From a virus: 40,607 bases of DNA. The stretch is from positions 1-40,607 of IMG/VR virus record IMGVR_UViG_3300021437_000044; one strand, written 5' to 3'. Every line of letters begins with the position of its first letter. The first letter of the stretch is position 1. The notes below the pieces were generated by a model that did not search any database, was not told the DNA's origin, and saw nothing but the letters and a program-made list of their open reading frames with translations. Position numbers and translations under genes: made by a program. Of this stretch, positions 32,011 through 39,257 are shown piece after piece.

Positions 32011-32171
32011 TGATAAGTATGTCTTATTGCCGCTTTGAAAATACCTATCTTGCGCTCAAAGAGTGCCACGAGATGTGGTGGGATTCTGAAACGCTCAGTG
32101 ACAAAGAGGCTGAGTATGAAAAAAAGTTGATTGAGTTAATGAAACAAATACTGAAGGAGCATCAACCATGA
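32007..32171 (+). CDS. Hypothetical small phage protein, 54 aa (MSYCRF family)
   Basis: Two ATGs in a row (32007, 32010) follow AGGAGG at 31999-32004 in an ATGA overlap. The sequence contains MSYCRFENTYLALKECHE, then a Glu/Lys-rich helical end. I recall short phage proteins with MSYCRF-x-NT-x-x-DLRDC near the N terminus followed by a charged helix, of unknown function. Confidence 0.65.
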   Translation: MMISMSYCRFENTYLALKECHEMWWDSETLSDKEAEYEKKLIELMKQILKEHQP

Positions 32172-32305
32172 CACACATTATGCGCAATCGCCACGAACCG
32201 CTGGCACACTACATCGCCCGTCGTATGTGGCATAGGTATGGGGCTTATGCTATCGGGACAATTTTTGGGATTTTTATTGCTGCGATGTTTGTTATGGCAA
32301 TTTGA
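32168..32305 (+). CDS. Small single-span membrane protein, 45 aa
   Basis: The ATG overlaps the end of the previous gene (ATGA), and AAGGAG lies 11 bases upstream. The first 24 residues are basic (His/Arg-rich) and the last 20 form one transmembrane helix (GTIFGIFIAAMFVMAI). No family is recognised. It is the last gene of the operon and meets the minus-strand VRR-NUC gene 32 bases on. Confidence 0.55.
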   Translation: MTHIMRNRHEPLAHYIARRMWHRYGAYAIGTIFGIFIAAMFVMAI

Positions 32306-32337
32306 CGATGTATCAATTTGTATTGCCTGGCTAAGAT

Positions 32338-32673
32338 TCACAGCGTCGCCCCTATCGTTTCCCTAACCACATCTTTTGCTTCATCGAAGCCTTTACATAC
32401 GGCGCATCGGTAACCATGCTCGCGTAAGTATGTAATCCATTCTTGTTGTTCAGCACTGACCACACCGCCCTTGATGCGTTTCATTTCGATAAATAGCCGC
32501 AACGAGGGGATAAATAAATCTGGGAAGCCTGCGCTAACGCCCTCTTTTTTAAGCCGCGCCGCAGTGACGATATTCCTGACACCGCCGTTAGGGCTGGCGT
32601 GTACCCAGTGCTGCGGATATTGCAAGCGCATCCATTGGACAAAATTTATCTGCTCTTGGCTTTCAGTTAGCAT
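32338..32673 (-). CDS. VRR-NUC nuclease, 111 aa
   Basis: A compact stand-alone VRR-NUC domain with the catalytic cluster Asp52 (GFPDLFI), Glu63 and Lys65 (FIEMKR), preceded by ASPNGGVR. Related single-domain phage proteins act as structure-specific DNA nucleases. It closes the minus-strand set led by the promoter at 33746-33774, overlapping the pseudogene end by one base. Confidence 0.88.
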   Translation of the reverse strand: MLTESQEQINFVQWMRLQYPQHWVHASPNGGVRNIVTAARLKKEGVSAGFPDLFIPSLRLFIEMKRIKGGVVSAEQQEWITYLREHGYRCAVCKGFDEAKDVVRETIGATL

Positions 32674-32898
32674 TAAAAGTTGACCTTCGCCTCTTCTTTG
32701 TTGTTAATCCGCAACCAGCACTTTGTGCAGATAAACTCGCCCTGTGCTTGCGCGCTTGCCTGCCAAACAGACCACGCAAAGACAGCTTCCATGAACTTGT
32801 AACTGTCACCGCTGCGCTCAATACTTCGGCATTTTGGATTTTGGATTGTCGCCAGAGAACCATTTTGCAAACGCCATGCGTTCCTGTTCGTTACCCAT
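32673..32898 (-). pseudogene. Frameshifted small gene (7-bp tandem duplication), about 72 codons originally
   Basis: An ORF begins at ATG 32898 after AGGAG but runs off frame and stops at 32818-32820 after 26 codons. The rest of the likely original protein (CRSIERSGDSYKF...GEFICTKCWLRINNKEE) continues in another frame to 32673. Between them lies an exact tandem duplication of the 7-base unit ATTTTGG (plus strand, 32831-32837 and 32838-32844). Removing one copy restores a single 72-codon frame. The C-terminal part has a CTKC element. The original function is unknown. It overlaps the HNH gene end. It could instead be a real frameshift gene or a sequencing or assembly slip. Confidence 0.65.
32831..32844. 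repeat. 7-bp tandem duplication causing the frameshift
   Basis: ATTTTGG occurs twice head to tail. Seven is not a multiple of three, so the reading frame of the minus-strand gene changes here. Confidence 0.85.
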
Positions 32899-33151
32899 TT
32901 TGCAATCTCCTAAAAGTTATGCACAGAGCGTCTAGCTCATCCATCTTTTTAATTTTCCACATCGCTTTTAACCCATGGTGACCATTGTGGTGTCCCCTAT
33001 GGCAATCTGCACAAACTGCAACACAGCTATATGGCTGGTCTTGCTTGATGTGATGCGCCTCACTTGGAGCTAGTGCATCACATACCGAGCATGGTAACGA
33101 TTTAACCCGCTCGATATGGGCGCGTTCAGATTTTGTGTAGGATTGGTTCAC
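32891..33151 (-). CDS. HNH-type nuclease, Ref-like, 86 aa
   Basis: The start is GTG 33151, overlapping the upstream stop (GTGA). The 86-aa protein has CSVCDALAPSEAHHIKQ (metal/zinc Cys pair and His pair) and CADCHRGHHNGHHG, giving an HNH-type core like the P1 Ref / RecA-dependent nuclease group and DUF968. It probably acts on DNA during recombination or repair; exact specificity cannot be read. Confidence 0.8.
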   Translation of the reverse strand: MNQSYTKSERAHIERVKSLPCSVCDALAPSEAHHIKQDQPYSCVAVCADCHRGHHNGHHGLKAMWKIKKMDELDALCITFRRLQNG

Positions 33152-33288
33152 TTTTTGAGCTTAAGCAAAATAACGCTCACAGACGTACCCGCGAACTCGT
33201 CTTTGTACTCCCTGCCATATTCATGCGTCATGCCGTCCACCAACGTCTTGCCCTTCGCGCTGGCTGGCATATTATTTTCGACTAGCAT
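33148..33288 (-). CDS. Hypothetical small protein, 46 aa
   Basis: GGAG lies about 8 bases before ATG 33288, and the ORF ends in an overlap with the HNH gene start. The product is basic, with KGKTLVDGMTHEYGREYKDEFAGTSVSVILLKLKK. I recognise no family. The start lies inside the end of the upstream gene, consistent with coupled translation. Confidence 0.5.
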   Translation of the reverse strand: MLVENNMPASAKGKTLVDGMTHEYGREYKDEFAGTSVSVILLKLKK

Positions 33289-33461
33289 ATTGATAACTCC
33301 GCGACTTTGCTGTGCATTTCATTCATTTCAGCTTTTTTTTGCTCGATTAGCTCTGTGACTAGATAGCTATATCCAGCCTCAAAAAACTCTTTGCTTTTGC
33401 TATCTTGAGCTAGATTATTGGTTGAGCGATAATCTTCCCATGCTTGGCGTGCTGTTTTCAT
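33282..33461 (-). CDS. Hypothetical small protein, 59 aa
   Basis: ATG 33461 overlaps the preceding stop (ATGA). The product is helical and charged, with TARQAWEDYRST at the start and a Lys/Glu-rich coiled-coil-like end. No family is recognised. It is tightly coupled to genes on both sides. Confidence 0.5.
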   Translation of the reverse strand: MKTARQAWEDYRSTNNLAQDSKSKEFFEAGYSYLVTELIEQKKAEMNEMHSKVAELSIC

Positions 33462-33685
33462 TTTACATCCTCCGCTGGGTTTTCATTTTTAGTATCATTT
33501 TTAACTGCCTTTCTGATTACTTCATCATGTAATAGTCTAATCAAATCATTAAGCGCAATCATGTTGCTGCTAATATGGAATATGCCACAATCAACCTCTC
33601 TAACTAGGCAGTAGTGTTCACAACCGTTCTCGTCTGTCCCTATGAACTCATAGCCGCCGCTGTATGTTTTCCCAACATATTTCAT
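33458..33685 (-). CDS. Hypothetical small protein, 75 aa
   Basis: ATG 33685 is preferred, since AAAGGG lies a few bases upstream; ATG 33700 is also in frame. The product begins MKYVGKTYSGGYEFIGTDENGCEHYCLV and ends in a charged Lys/Asp/Glu tail. No family is recognised. It is the first gene after the promoter at 33746-33774. Confidence 0.5.
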   Translation of the reverse strand: MKYVGKTYSGGYEFIGTDENGCEHYCLVREVDCGIFHISSNMIALNDLIRLLHDEVIRKAVKNDTKNENPAEDVK

Positions 33686-33745
33686 ACCATGCCCTTTCAT
33701 TCAAAATTTCAAGAACTACGCTAAAATTTTATTGTTCATGGCTTC

Positions 33746-33774
33746 ATTATATTGGCTTATTTGCTTAATGTAAA
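33746..33774 (-). promoter_or_regulatory. Sigma70-like promoter (TTTACA-N17-TATAAT)
   Basis: On the minus strand TTTACA (33769-33774) and TATAAT (33746-33751) are spaced by exactly 17 bases in an AT-rich 77-base gap. It would drive the leftward genes from 33685 down to 32338. Confidence 0.8.
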
Positions 33775-33777
33775 TAA

Positions 33778-34152
33778 CTAAATCTTGAATTTAACATCAT
33801 GCTGCGCGCCGAATGCTTCGATTAGTTCTATAAGTTCGATTAGTTCTTTTTTTGTCATTTTGCTGGTGGATAGCCCAAGCGCGACGAAGCCAGTGCCGTC
33901 AATATTTGGCACAACATCCATGCGCTTTAGGCTTGATGTAAATACATGCTTCCAAGATTCTGCGTCTAGTTTGCGACCGTGCCATATAACCTGTGCCGCA
34001 ATCTCGCTTAACATGCTCCACAGCTTGGCATTCTGCTCTAATGTGCGTGTTGGTGGAGTAATACGAACATGCCAGCCATCTGGTGCAATGCGACACTGTT
34101 CGGCTGCAAGCTGGCGCGCTTGCTGGTGAGCCAGGATGTAATGCTTATTCAC
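33778..34152 (-). CDS. ninB: NinB-like recombination protein, 124 aa
   Basis: Starts at GTG 34152, overlapping the stop of the preceding gene. The layout APDGWHVRITPPTRTLEQNAKLWSMLSEIAAQVIWHGRKLDAESWKHVF, followed by GLSTSKMTKKELIELIELIEAFGAQ, matches lambda NinB (Orf), a recombination mediator that binds single-stranded DNA and can replace RecFOR. It lies at the downstream end of the replication operon. Confidence 0.9.
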   Translation of the reverse strand: MNKHYILAHQQARQLAAEQCRIAPDGWHVRITPPTRTLEQNAKLWSMLSEIAAQVIWHGRKLDAESWKHVFTSSLKRMDVVPNIDGTGFVALGLSTSKMTKKELIELIELIEAFGAQHDVKFKI

Positions 34153-34303
34153 GAATCAAACCACGCCATGCCATGATAAATGCGGCTGGAATTGTCCAAG
34201 CACCTTGCCAATTCATTAGCTCAATTTCGCCATTCCAATACTGAACTTCGTAATAACCGTTACGCACGGGAACATCTGGCGCGGTGAAAAATTGCGTTTT
34301 CAT
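34145..34303 (-). CDS. Hypothetical small protein, 52 aa
   Basis: ATG 34303 overlaps the end of the preceding gene by 4 bases. The product is Trp/Tyr-rich (NGYYEVQYWNGEIELMNWQGAW), like small beta-sheet proteins found between nin-region genes. No function is known. Its stop overlaps the NinB start. Confidence 0.55.
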   Translation of the reverse strand: MKTQFFTAPDVPVRNGYYEVQYWNGEIELMNWQGAWTIPAAFIMAWRGLIRE

Positions 34304-34665
34304 GGCTTGTCTCCACCGTATAGAGCTATAGCTAGAGCATCATCAATGCACTTAGACAATTCAACCTTGGATTTCTCAGCTTGAGAAATAGCCGCTGCCA
34401 AGCAATCGGTACTTGAAATACACTCAAGGATTGCCGCATTTTCTGAACCAGCAGAACAGTCGCCGCTGTCCACCCATTCGATGGCTTTCAATGCCTTGGC
34501 TATCTTCGCCAGATGCTTTTTGAATGCTATCCGCTCAATAGTATTTAGTTCAAATTTTGCATCTTCGACAAGGCTGTATAATAATTCATGCTTCCGCCAC
34601 TCATTTTTTAATCCTTTCAATCCACTTGCATGGTTGTGAGCCACGAAAAAAAGTTGCTTGCTCAA
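34300..34665 (-). CDS. Hypothetical helical protein, 121 aa or shorter
   Basis: The frame opens at TTG 34665, but the first part overlaps the 55-aa gene in another frame. A later TTG at 34620 (LKGLKNEWRKHELLYSLVED) is an equally possible start, and neither has a good ribosome binding site. The rest is helical with Lys/Glu/Ala. No family is recognised. The 3' end overlaps the next gene (ATGA). Confidence 0.5.
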   Translation of the reverse strand: MSKQLFFVAHNHASGLKGLKNEWRKHELLYSLVEDAKFELNTIERIAFKKHLAKIAKALKAIEWVDSGDCSAGSENAAILECISSTDCLAAAISQAEKSKVELSKCIDDALAIALYGGDKP

Positions 34666-34768
34666 CTGGTGTTTTAGCTAGGCTGCACGTCCGATAGCCT
34701 AGCTTTTTCATTGCCTCGTCTTGTTGCGTTGTGCCAACTACTGAGTGCTTACAGTTGCGGCAAATCAT
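34601..34768 (-). CDS. Small Cys-rich protein, 55 aa
   Basis: ATG 34768 lies inside the end of the upstream gene. The product has CRNC near the start, then Cys28 and Cys47 (YRTCS, QPCKW), a spacing typical of small phage zinc-binding proteins. I recognise no named family. It overlaps the TTG-started gene, so the two may be coupled or only one may be real. Confidence 0.5.
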   Translation of the reverse strand: MICRNCKHSVVGTTQQDEAMKKLGYRTCSLAKTPVEQATFFRGSQPCKWIERIKK

Positions 34769-34943
34769 TTAATGCGCAATCTGTGTTGTAGCGAGATACA
34801 TAATATGCGCGAGATTCTGCGGCTGTGAATAGGTCAGTGCCATGCGCGCAGGCGTTGAATACTTCGTCGCGTAGTTCGCTGTCGGTTTCGCCGATATGGT
34901 CAAGCCATGCCGTAACTTTTTGGCGGTCAGTGAGCGGCTTCAT
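34749..34943 (-). CDS. Hypothetical small protein, 64 aa
   Basis: ATG 34943 overlaps the stop of the HNH gene (ATGA). The product has KVTAWLDHIGETDSELRDEVFNACAH, a helical acidic protein with no recognised family. It is small and closely coupled. Confidence 0.5.
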   Translation of the reverse strand: MKPLTDRQKVTAWLDHIGETDSELRDEVFNACAHGTDLFTAAESRAYYVSRYNTDCALNDLPQL

Positions 34944-35494
34944 TTTCTAAAGTCCGTGGTGTCCCAATTGCCTTTTCCATGATTGCATTCGTGACACAAC
35001 ACCTGCAAATTGTTAATGTCTAAAGCCAATGATGGGTGCGTCTTCCTTGGTTTAATATGGTCAACATTCATAACCGCGCCTGTTTCTGGAGTTGCGCCAC
35101 AACATAGACACCTCCTGCCATGCAGCTTTAATGCAACAAGCCTAATTTTTCTCCATTCATAACTTTGCAGAAAATCTGCGGTCTTAACGAACTCTAAATC
35201 TGGAATTAGGCTAGGAATAGGAGGCTTAATTACGCGAGCTTTTGTTATTGAGACTGTCTTCTTTTTGGCTTTAACATTTCTTTTGCGCTTTATTTTTCCA
35301 CTCTCTCCAGACAGTTGAAAGTAATCTACAAGATAGTCAATACTTGCCTTCAGCCCACCGCCACTTGGCTTGCCAAGAGCAATCGCAATTCCTACATAGT
35401 CTTTTTGTTCAAATGATATTGCTACGCCAGCCATCTTTTTAGCCGCCAACTCTCGAATCTGGTTAATTTTTAATCCGCCGCATCTGTATGCCAT
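34940..35494 (-). CDS. HNH endonuclease, 184 aa
   Basis: The perfect AAGGAG before ATG 35494 decides the start, though the frame extends to 35653. The C-terminal part holds a classic HNH: LHGRRCLCCGATPETGAVMNVDHIKP (His146), then the second Cys pair CHECNHGKGN. The N-terminal 100 residues are a basic, Lys-rich region. It could be a free-standing homing-type nuclease or a packaging-type HNH, but the terminase genes are far away. It sits inside the replication operon. Confidence 0.85.
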   Translation of the reverse strand: MAYRCGGLKINQIRELAAKKMAGVAISFEQKDYVGIAIALGKPSGGGLKASIDYLVDYFQLSGESGKIKRKRNVKAKKKTVSITKARVIKPPIPSLIPDLEFVKTADFLQSYEWRKIRLVALKLHGRRCLCCGATPETGAVMNVDHIKPRKTHPSLALDINNLQVLCHECNHGKGNWDTTDFRK

Positions 35495-35642
35495 TTTATT
35501 CTCCTTTTTATGGGCGTAGGTATCACTAGAAGGGTCTGCCTGTAACCCTAGCAGGAATGCACACCTGCTGTTATTGTTGCTTCGCGTACCGCCAACTTGT
35601 CCAATAACGAAATCATGTGAACCTATCATTTCAGTGGCTGCC

Positions 35643-35771
35643 TTAATTTCCACCTAAGCCTGACCAGAGCTCCCTACGGTTACATACACAGTTCGATTCC
35701 TTTAATAGATACCCAGTTGCGTGAATATCTATTGAGCCGCCTTCTAACAATGGCTCTTCGTTATTGCCCAT
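35643..35771 (-). CDS. Possible small ORF, 42 aa
   Basis: A 42-codon ORF with an acidic start (MGNNEEPLLEGGSIDIHATGYLL) and three Cys/Arg-rich residues near its end. Its stop overlaps a GTG that opens the frame leading into the HNH gene. There is no clear ribosome binding site. I report it only because the surrounding 500 bases otherwise have no gene. Confidence 0.25.
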   Translation of the reverse strand: MGNNEEPLLEGGSIDIHATGYLLKESNCVCNRRELWSGLGGN

Positions 35772-35826
35772 CTATTTTGAGTTCACCCGATGCTAGGCAA
35801 TTAGCTAACGCGCTCTGACGTGGAAT

Positions 35827-35858
35827 AAAAAAACCGACTAAGTTTTGCTTAGTCGGTT
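35827..35858 (-). terminator. Intrinsic terminator after the primase gene
   Basis: An 11-bp perfect stem (35832-35842 with 35848-35858, 5-base loop) is followed by seven T on the minus strand. It ends the ParB-helicase-primase transcript, so genes from HNH to NinB need read-through or their own promoter. Confidence 0.85.
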
Positions 35859-36002
35859 TAGTTGAATTTTCAACATTCAATCGGCTTAGGCAATCTTAGA
35901 TAAACAATAATCGTCAGATTGGGCTACGCTCTCCGTAACCTCCGATTGTTTGTCGTGATGGATTCCAAGCCCATCATTAAAACGAATCATGCCATAACAA
36001 AA

Positions 36003-36830
36003 TCAACTTTGCAACAACTTTTGCATAATCATTCCAGACTTCAAGCTACCCGCATTCATCCACATATCGCAAAAATCCTGCCCTTGAATTGGCGGCATGA
36101 AATATGGCAATCCCGATTCCTTGGCTACACGCTCTCCCGTTCCGCTTGCGTCGTTATCCGCCACGACAAACCCGCTTTTAGCCACGTTTAGCAGATTTCC
36201 TGCGCTAAAGCAGGCGTGTACCTTAGCCGATAATCGAAACGCCGCGCAAGCCGCATAAATTGCCTTCGCTGTGGCATATCCTTCGCACCATACATCATGC
36301 CTACCGCCCCCGATGGTGAACGTGGCATGTTTGCACTGTTGACCAGTCAAAAACTTTTTATCGCCGTCGCGTGTTATCAGTTGCACACCAACTACACTAT
36401 CCGAAACCTTCATGGGTACGCATAGCAGGTTATCTTCACCACGATGCCACACTAAGCCCATATCGTCCTTCATACTATGCGCGTCTAAGTACGCATGTTT
36501 TTCAAGGACGCATTGCGATAATATCCAACGTGCTTTTCGAGCCGCTTCCTCGCGCATTCGCTTGCGTTCCGTGAGCTGCAATTTATGCGACGCAGCCATG
36601 CGCTTGCGTATTTCGTCTTGCTCAAATGGAGTTCGTGGCGTTTTATCCTGCCACGTTTCTGGACTATCCATAATCGCCCAATTTTGGACGTGCGCGTAGG
36701 TGTCCTCAAAAAAATACGCCCCGTTGCGGCTATGCGGATGCGTAACTGTTGGAACTCTCGCCCACTTACCGCGAACGATTGATTTAATGATTAAGCCGCG
36801 CTCACTGGCGAATTGGATAAAGTCATTCAT
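36003..36830 (-). CDS. Toprim-domain DNA primase-like protein, 275 aa
   Basis: The C-terminal part is a Toprim fold: Glu183 in WCEGYATAKAIYAA, and Asp225/Asp227 in FVVADNDASGTGE. The middle contains KRMREEAARKARWILSQC, as in the linker of P4-alpha-type primases. A zinc-binding primase N terminus and a helicase part are missing, so it probably works with the separate helicase upstream. Its start overlaps the helicase stop (ATGA). Confidence 0.85.
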   Translation of the reverse strand: MNDFIQFASERGLIIKSIVRGKWARVPTVTHPHSRNGAYFFEDTYAHVQNWAIMDSPETWQDKTPRTPFEQDEIRKRMAASHKLQLTERKRMREEAARKARWILSQCVLEKHAYLDAHSMKDDMGLVWHRGEDNLLCVPMKVSDSVVGVQLITRDGDKKFLTGQQCKHATFTIGGGRHDVWCEGYATAKAIYAACAAFRLSAKVHACFSAGNLLNVAKSGFVVADNDASGTGERVAKESGLPYFMPPIQGQDFCDMWMNAGSLKSGMIMQKLLQS

Positions 36831-38314
36831 TTGATTTTCGACTTCCCTTGGCGGATATTTTGCGAAATGATAAAGCTCAATACGTCAGGCGATGGTGGTG
36901 TGGCGATTTTTTCCCAAGCAGGCTTGATATTGAATTTTTCCTGATATTTGAAAAACGCCCAGCTATCCTTCATGCCTTTTGACCGAGCATAAAACACAAG
37001 CCCTTGGTAAAACGCTTTTTTGTATTCGCTTGTGTGTACTCCAACAGCTTTTTTCTTTCCGTCGCTGTTTAGCTCTTCCATCTTGCCCGCGACCGTTACG
37101 ACCTCGTTCCGTAATGGCTTAACGTGTCCACATTGTACGCATGGATTGCCACCGTTTATACGCCCACACTTCGGGCATTTTGCGTCCTCTTTTTCTTTTT
37201 TGCTTGGCTCTTTTTTGCTTGCTTTATCTGGCGCGCTGGTCAATTCAGTCACGCCAGAACCGTAAAGCTCGTTCCATTGTTCAGAAAAACGAATCCAATT
37301 GTTGCCGTGGTCTTGGATTACAGCGAACTCCTTAGATTGGTGTAATCTTGCGCCGCGCCCTATCATCTGCACAAACTTGGAAAATGACTTTTTGACCGCT
37401 TTTGCGAGTATCACAAAATCAATATCTGACTGGTCAAAGCCGCGCTCCAATATCTCCGAGCTAATGACTAGCTTGATTTGAGTATCTGGCTTCTTAAATT
37501 CAGCCAACACTTCAGATTTGAATTCGTCGCTATCATTGGATGAAATCTGAACTGCCATTACTCCAGCTTCATTGAATTTTTGCATTAAGTCCTGCCCGTG
37601 CGCAATGCCTGAGCTAAACACAATGCCCTTGCGTTGTTCGCCGTAAATCTGATTAGTCAGCCGAATGTAATCAGCAACTACATCGCCAGTGATACGGCGG
37701 GCTCGGTCTTCCATGCCCTTCTTTTCAAACTCGCCCGTGTTATCAATCTTCAGTCCATCCACATCAATCTCACTAGCCGCGAATACCCTGAATGGCACAA
37801 GATGACCATCATCTACCAACTCGCGCATGGTGATGACATTGGTGACCGAGCTAAAATGTTCCGCGAGTTTTGGATTAAATGGCGTAGCAGTCGCGCCGAT
37901 GATTTTCATGCTAGGGAAGAGCTTAATCATTTCAACCACGCTCTTACGCATCGAAGCATGAACCTCGTCGATAAAGCAAATATCAAACTTTGGTAGCCCG
38001 TCCATGCGTTCAAGCGTCTGTGCGCTGGCTACTTGGATTCGTCTATCTGGTCTCCACCGCCAGTGCTGCGCCATGATTACGCCGTGGTCAATTCCAGCAT
38101 GGTCAAGGTGTGCAGAAAATTGCTCTACCAATACCCGACGCTCACAAACAAACAGTACACGAGAGTCTTTTTCCATCGCCAGCTTAATCATTTCCAGCAT
38201 GATTATCGACTTGCCCGCACCAGTGGCAGCGCATAGCACTTGGCGCGTATGACCATTTCTAAACCCTTCGCGTAGGGATTGGATGGAATTTTCTTGATAT
38301 GGGCGGAGTTTCAT
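36827..38314 (-). CDS. SF2 DEAD/DEAH-type helicase, 495 aa
   Basis: The motor motifs are clear: Walker A ATGAGKS (30-36), DEVH (116-119), the SAT-like ATATP (141-145), and a C-terminal RecA domain with IGRGAR (motif VI). After about residue 375 comes a Lys-rich linker and a zinc ribbon CPKCGRINGGNPCVQCG, then a C-terminal helical part. It is a UvsW/RecG-like remodeller by fold; its likely role is phage DNA replication or repair. It is coupled to the primase and ParB genes by ATGA overlaps. Confidence 0.92.
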   Translation of the reverse strand: MKLRPYQENSIQSLREGFRNGHTRQVLCAATGAGKSIIMLEMIKLAMEKDSRVLFVCERRVLVEQFSAHLDHAGIDHGVIMAQHWRWRPDRRIQVASAQTLERMDGLPKFDICFIDEVHASMRKSVVEMIKLFPSMKIIGATATPFNPKLAEHFSSVTNVITMRELVDDGHLVPFRVFAASEIDVDGLKIDNTGEFEKKGMEDRARRITGDVVADYIRLTNQIYGEQRKGIVFSSGIAHGQDLMQKFNEAGVMAVQISSNDSDEFKSEVLAEFKKPDTQIKLVISSEILERGFDQSDIDFVILAKAVKKSFSKFVQMIGRGARLHQSKEFAVIQDHGNNWIRFSEQWNELYGSGVTELTSAPDKASKKEPSKKEKEDAKCPKCGRINGGNPCVQCGHVKPLRNEVVTVAGKMEELNSDGKKKAVGVHTSEYKKAFYQGLVFYARSKGMKDSWAFFKYQEKFNIKPAWEKIATPPSPDVLSFIISQNIRQGKSKIK

Positions 38315-39138
38315 TTTTTAGATAACAAAGCGCGTTGTGATGCGCATTGTTTTTTGAGTTCTGCGTTTTCACGCATCAAGATATCCCTGCTAGACGTTAC
38401 CGCTGCAAGGTTGATTTTTAATTGCGCATTTTCATGTCGCAACTCCTCCAGCAACAATTTAGCAGATGCGCGTTCCTCATCGCTTACGCCAAGCGATACC
38501 ACGGCAAGCCTATCTTGTAGCTCGATAATCGTATCGTGCGCCGCATCAAGTTCAGTGTATTCATCCTCTGGTTCGGCTTTCGGCTGTTGATTTTCAACTG
38601 CGGGAATATCGTCAGAGTGCGCACGGGGCGCACTTTTAAAGTCGTTTGTTACAACATCTTCATTACTATTTGATTGTAATGCGATTTTCTTGTTTTTTGC
38701 TGTTTTATCCTGTGCCGACCACCCATTTCTTACTTCACCGACTAGCTTATCGCCAACTGCGCACATCTTGGCAATGTCTCGATTGCTAAAACACGACCAC
38801 TCTTCATCTGCTAATGCAATTTCAACTGACTTGCGTTTATCGGCATTAGTGCGCGGTAAGCCATGCGCGCTATTGGCACTAAGGCTGTATCTCTGCGCGT
38901 CGCGTTTAGTGCCTACTCGCACATCCTCTAGGATGGTAAGCGCACCAATTAAACGATGCGCGTGGAAGCGATGCCAGCCATCAGCGATATAGTAGGACGT
39001 ACCATCAAAAAACAACACAATCGGCGGCAACTCTACGCCATTGGTTAATGCTTCTGCATATTCAGCGACCACTTGCTGGTTGATTACTACGCGAGATTGT
39101 GTACCTTCAGTGATTGTTATTTTGTTTAACTCGATCAT
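38311..39138 (-). CDS. ParB/Srx-domain DNA-binding protein with coiled-coil tail, 275 aa
   Basis: The N-terminal ParB-like nuclease domain shows ADGWHRFHAHRLIGA (G-x-H-R-x-x-A, about 52-66) after ELPPIVLFFDG. A middle HTH-like part (NADKRKSVEIALADEEWSCFSNRDIAKMC) follows, then a charged linker and a long C-terminal coiled coil (about 195-275). ParB-like phage proteins can act as replication or partition regulators. AAAGGA precedes the ATG. It is the first gene after the hairpin-rich leader. Confidence 0.85.
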   Translation of the reverse strand: MIELNKITITEGTQSRVVINQQVVAEYAEALTNGVELPPIVLFFDGTSYYIADGWHRFHAHRLIGALTILEDVRVGTKRDAQRYSLSANSAHGLPRTNADKRKSVEIALADEEWSCFSNRDIAKMCAVGDKLVGEVRNGWSAQDKTAKNKKIALQSNSNEDVVTNDFKSAPRAHSDDIPAVENQQPKAEPEDEYTELDAAHDTIIELQDRLAVVSLGVSDEERASAKLLLEELRHENAQLKINLAAVTSSRDILMRENAELKKQCASQRALLSKK

Positions 39139-39155
39139 AATTTTCCTTTAGACGT

Positions 39156-39234
39156 AAAAAAGCCGCTTTAGTCTCGAATCTACCTCTGGCAGGAGTGTGG
39201 ATGACCACCAAAAGAATCGAGATTAAAACGGCTT
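39156..39234 (-). terminator. Long-stem terminator/attenuator before the ParB-like gene
   Basis: Arms 39160-39181 and 39213-39234 pair over 22 positions (19 Watson-Crick, one G-U, two mismatches), and six T follow on the minus strand (39156-39161). The 31-base loop can form two smaller stems (GTGG/CCAC and CCT/AGG). It lies between a promoter and the replication operon, so it is either the end of a small RNA or a regulated attenuator. Confidence 0.7.
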
Positions 39235-39251
39235 GAGTGACTGCCATCACC
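39156..39251 (-). ncRNA. Candidate structured small RNA, about 95 nt
   Basis: A transcript from the promoter at 39258-39286 would start near 39251 and end in the T run at 39156-39161, so nearly all of it is the long hairpin. This compact promoter-hairpin-terminator layout before replication genes recalls RNA immunity of P4 (CI RNA) and P1/P7 (C4 antisense RNA). I recall sequence resemblance of the loop to C4-type RNAs, but cannot test it here. A 46-codon ORF (39107-39247) also reads through it. Confidence 0.5.
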
Positions 39252-39257
39252 GTGCGA

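Larger units (their letters stand above)
35495..36002. other. Gene-poor stretch between primase and HNH genes
   Basis: This 508-base stretch holds a terminator (35827-35858), a 7-bp hairpin (35922-35940, GGCTACG/CGTAACC with a 5-base loop, one G-U), a possible 42-aa ORF and an in-frame upstream extension of the HNH frame (35495-35653). I see no promoter I trust and no tRNA. Confidence 0.6.

Noticed and set aside
35685-35705. T-loop-like GTTCGATTCC suggesting a plus-strand tRNA
   Set aside because: The flanking bases cannot form a T stem, and no acceptor or D arm is found around it.
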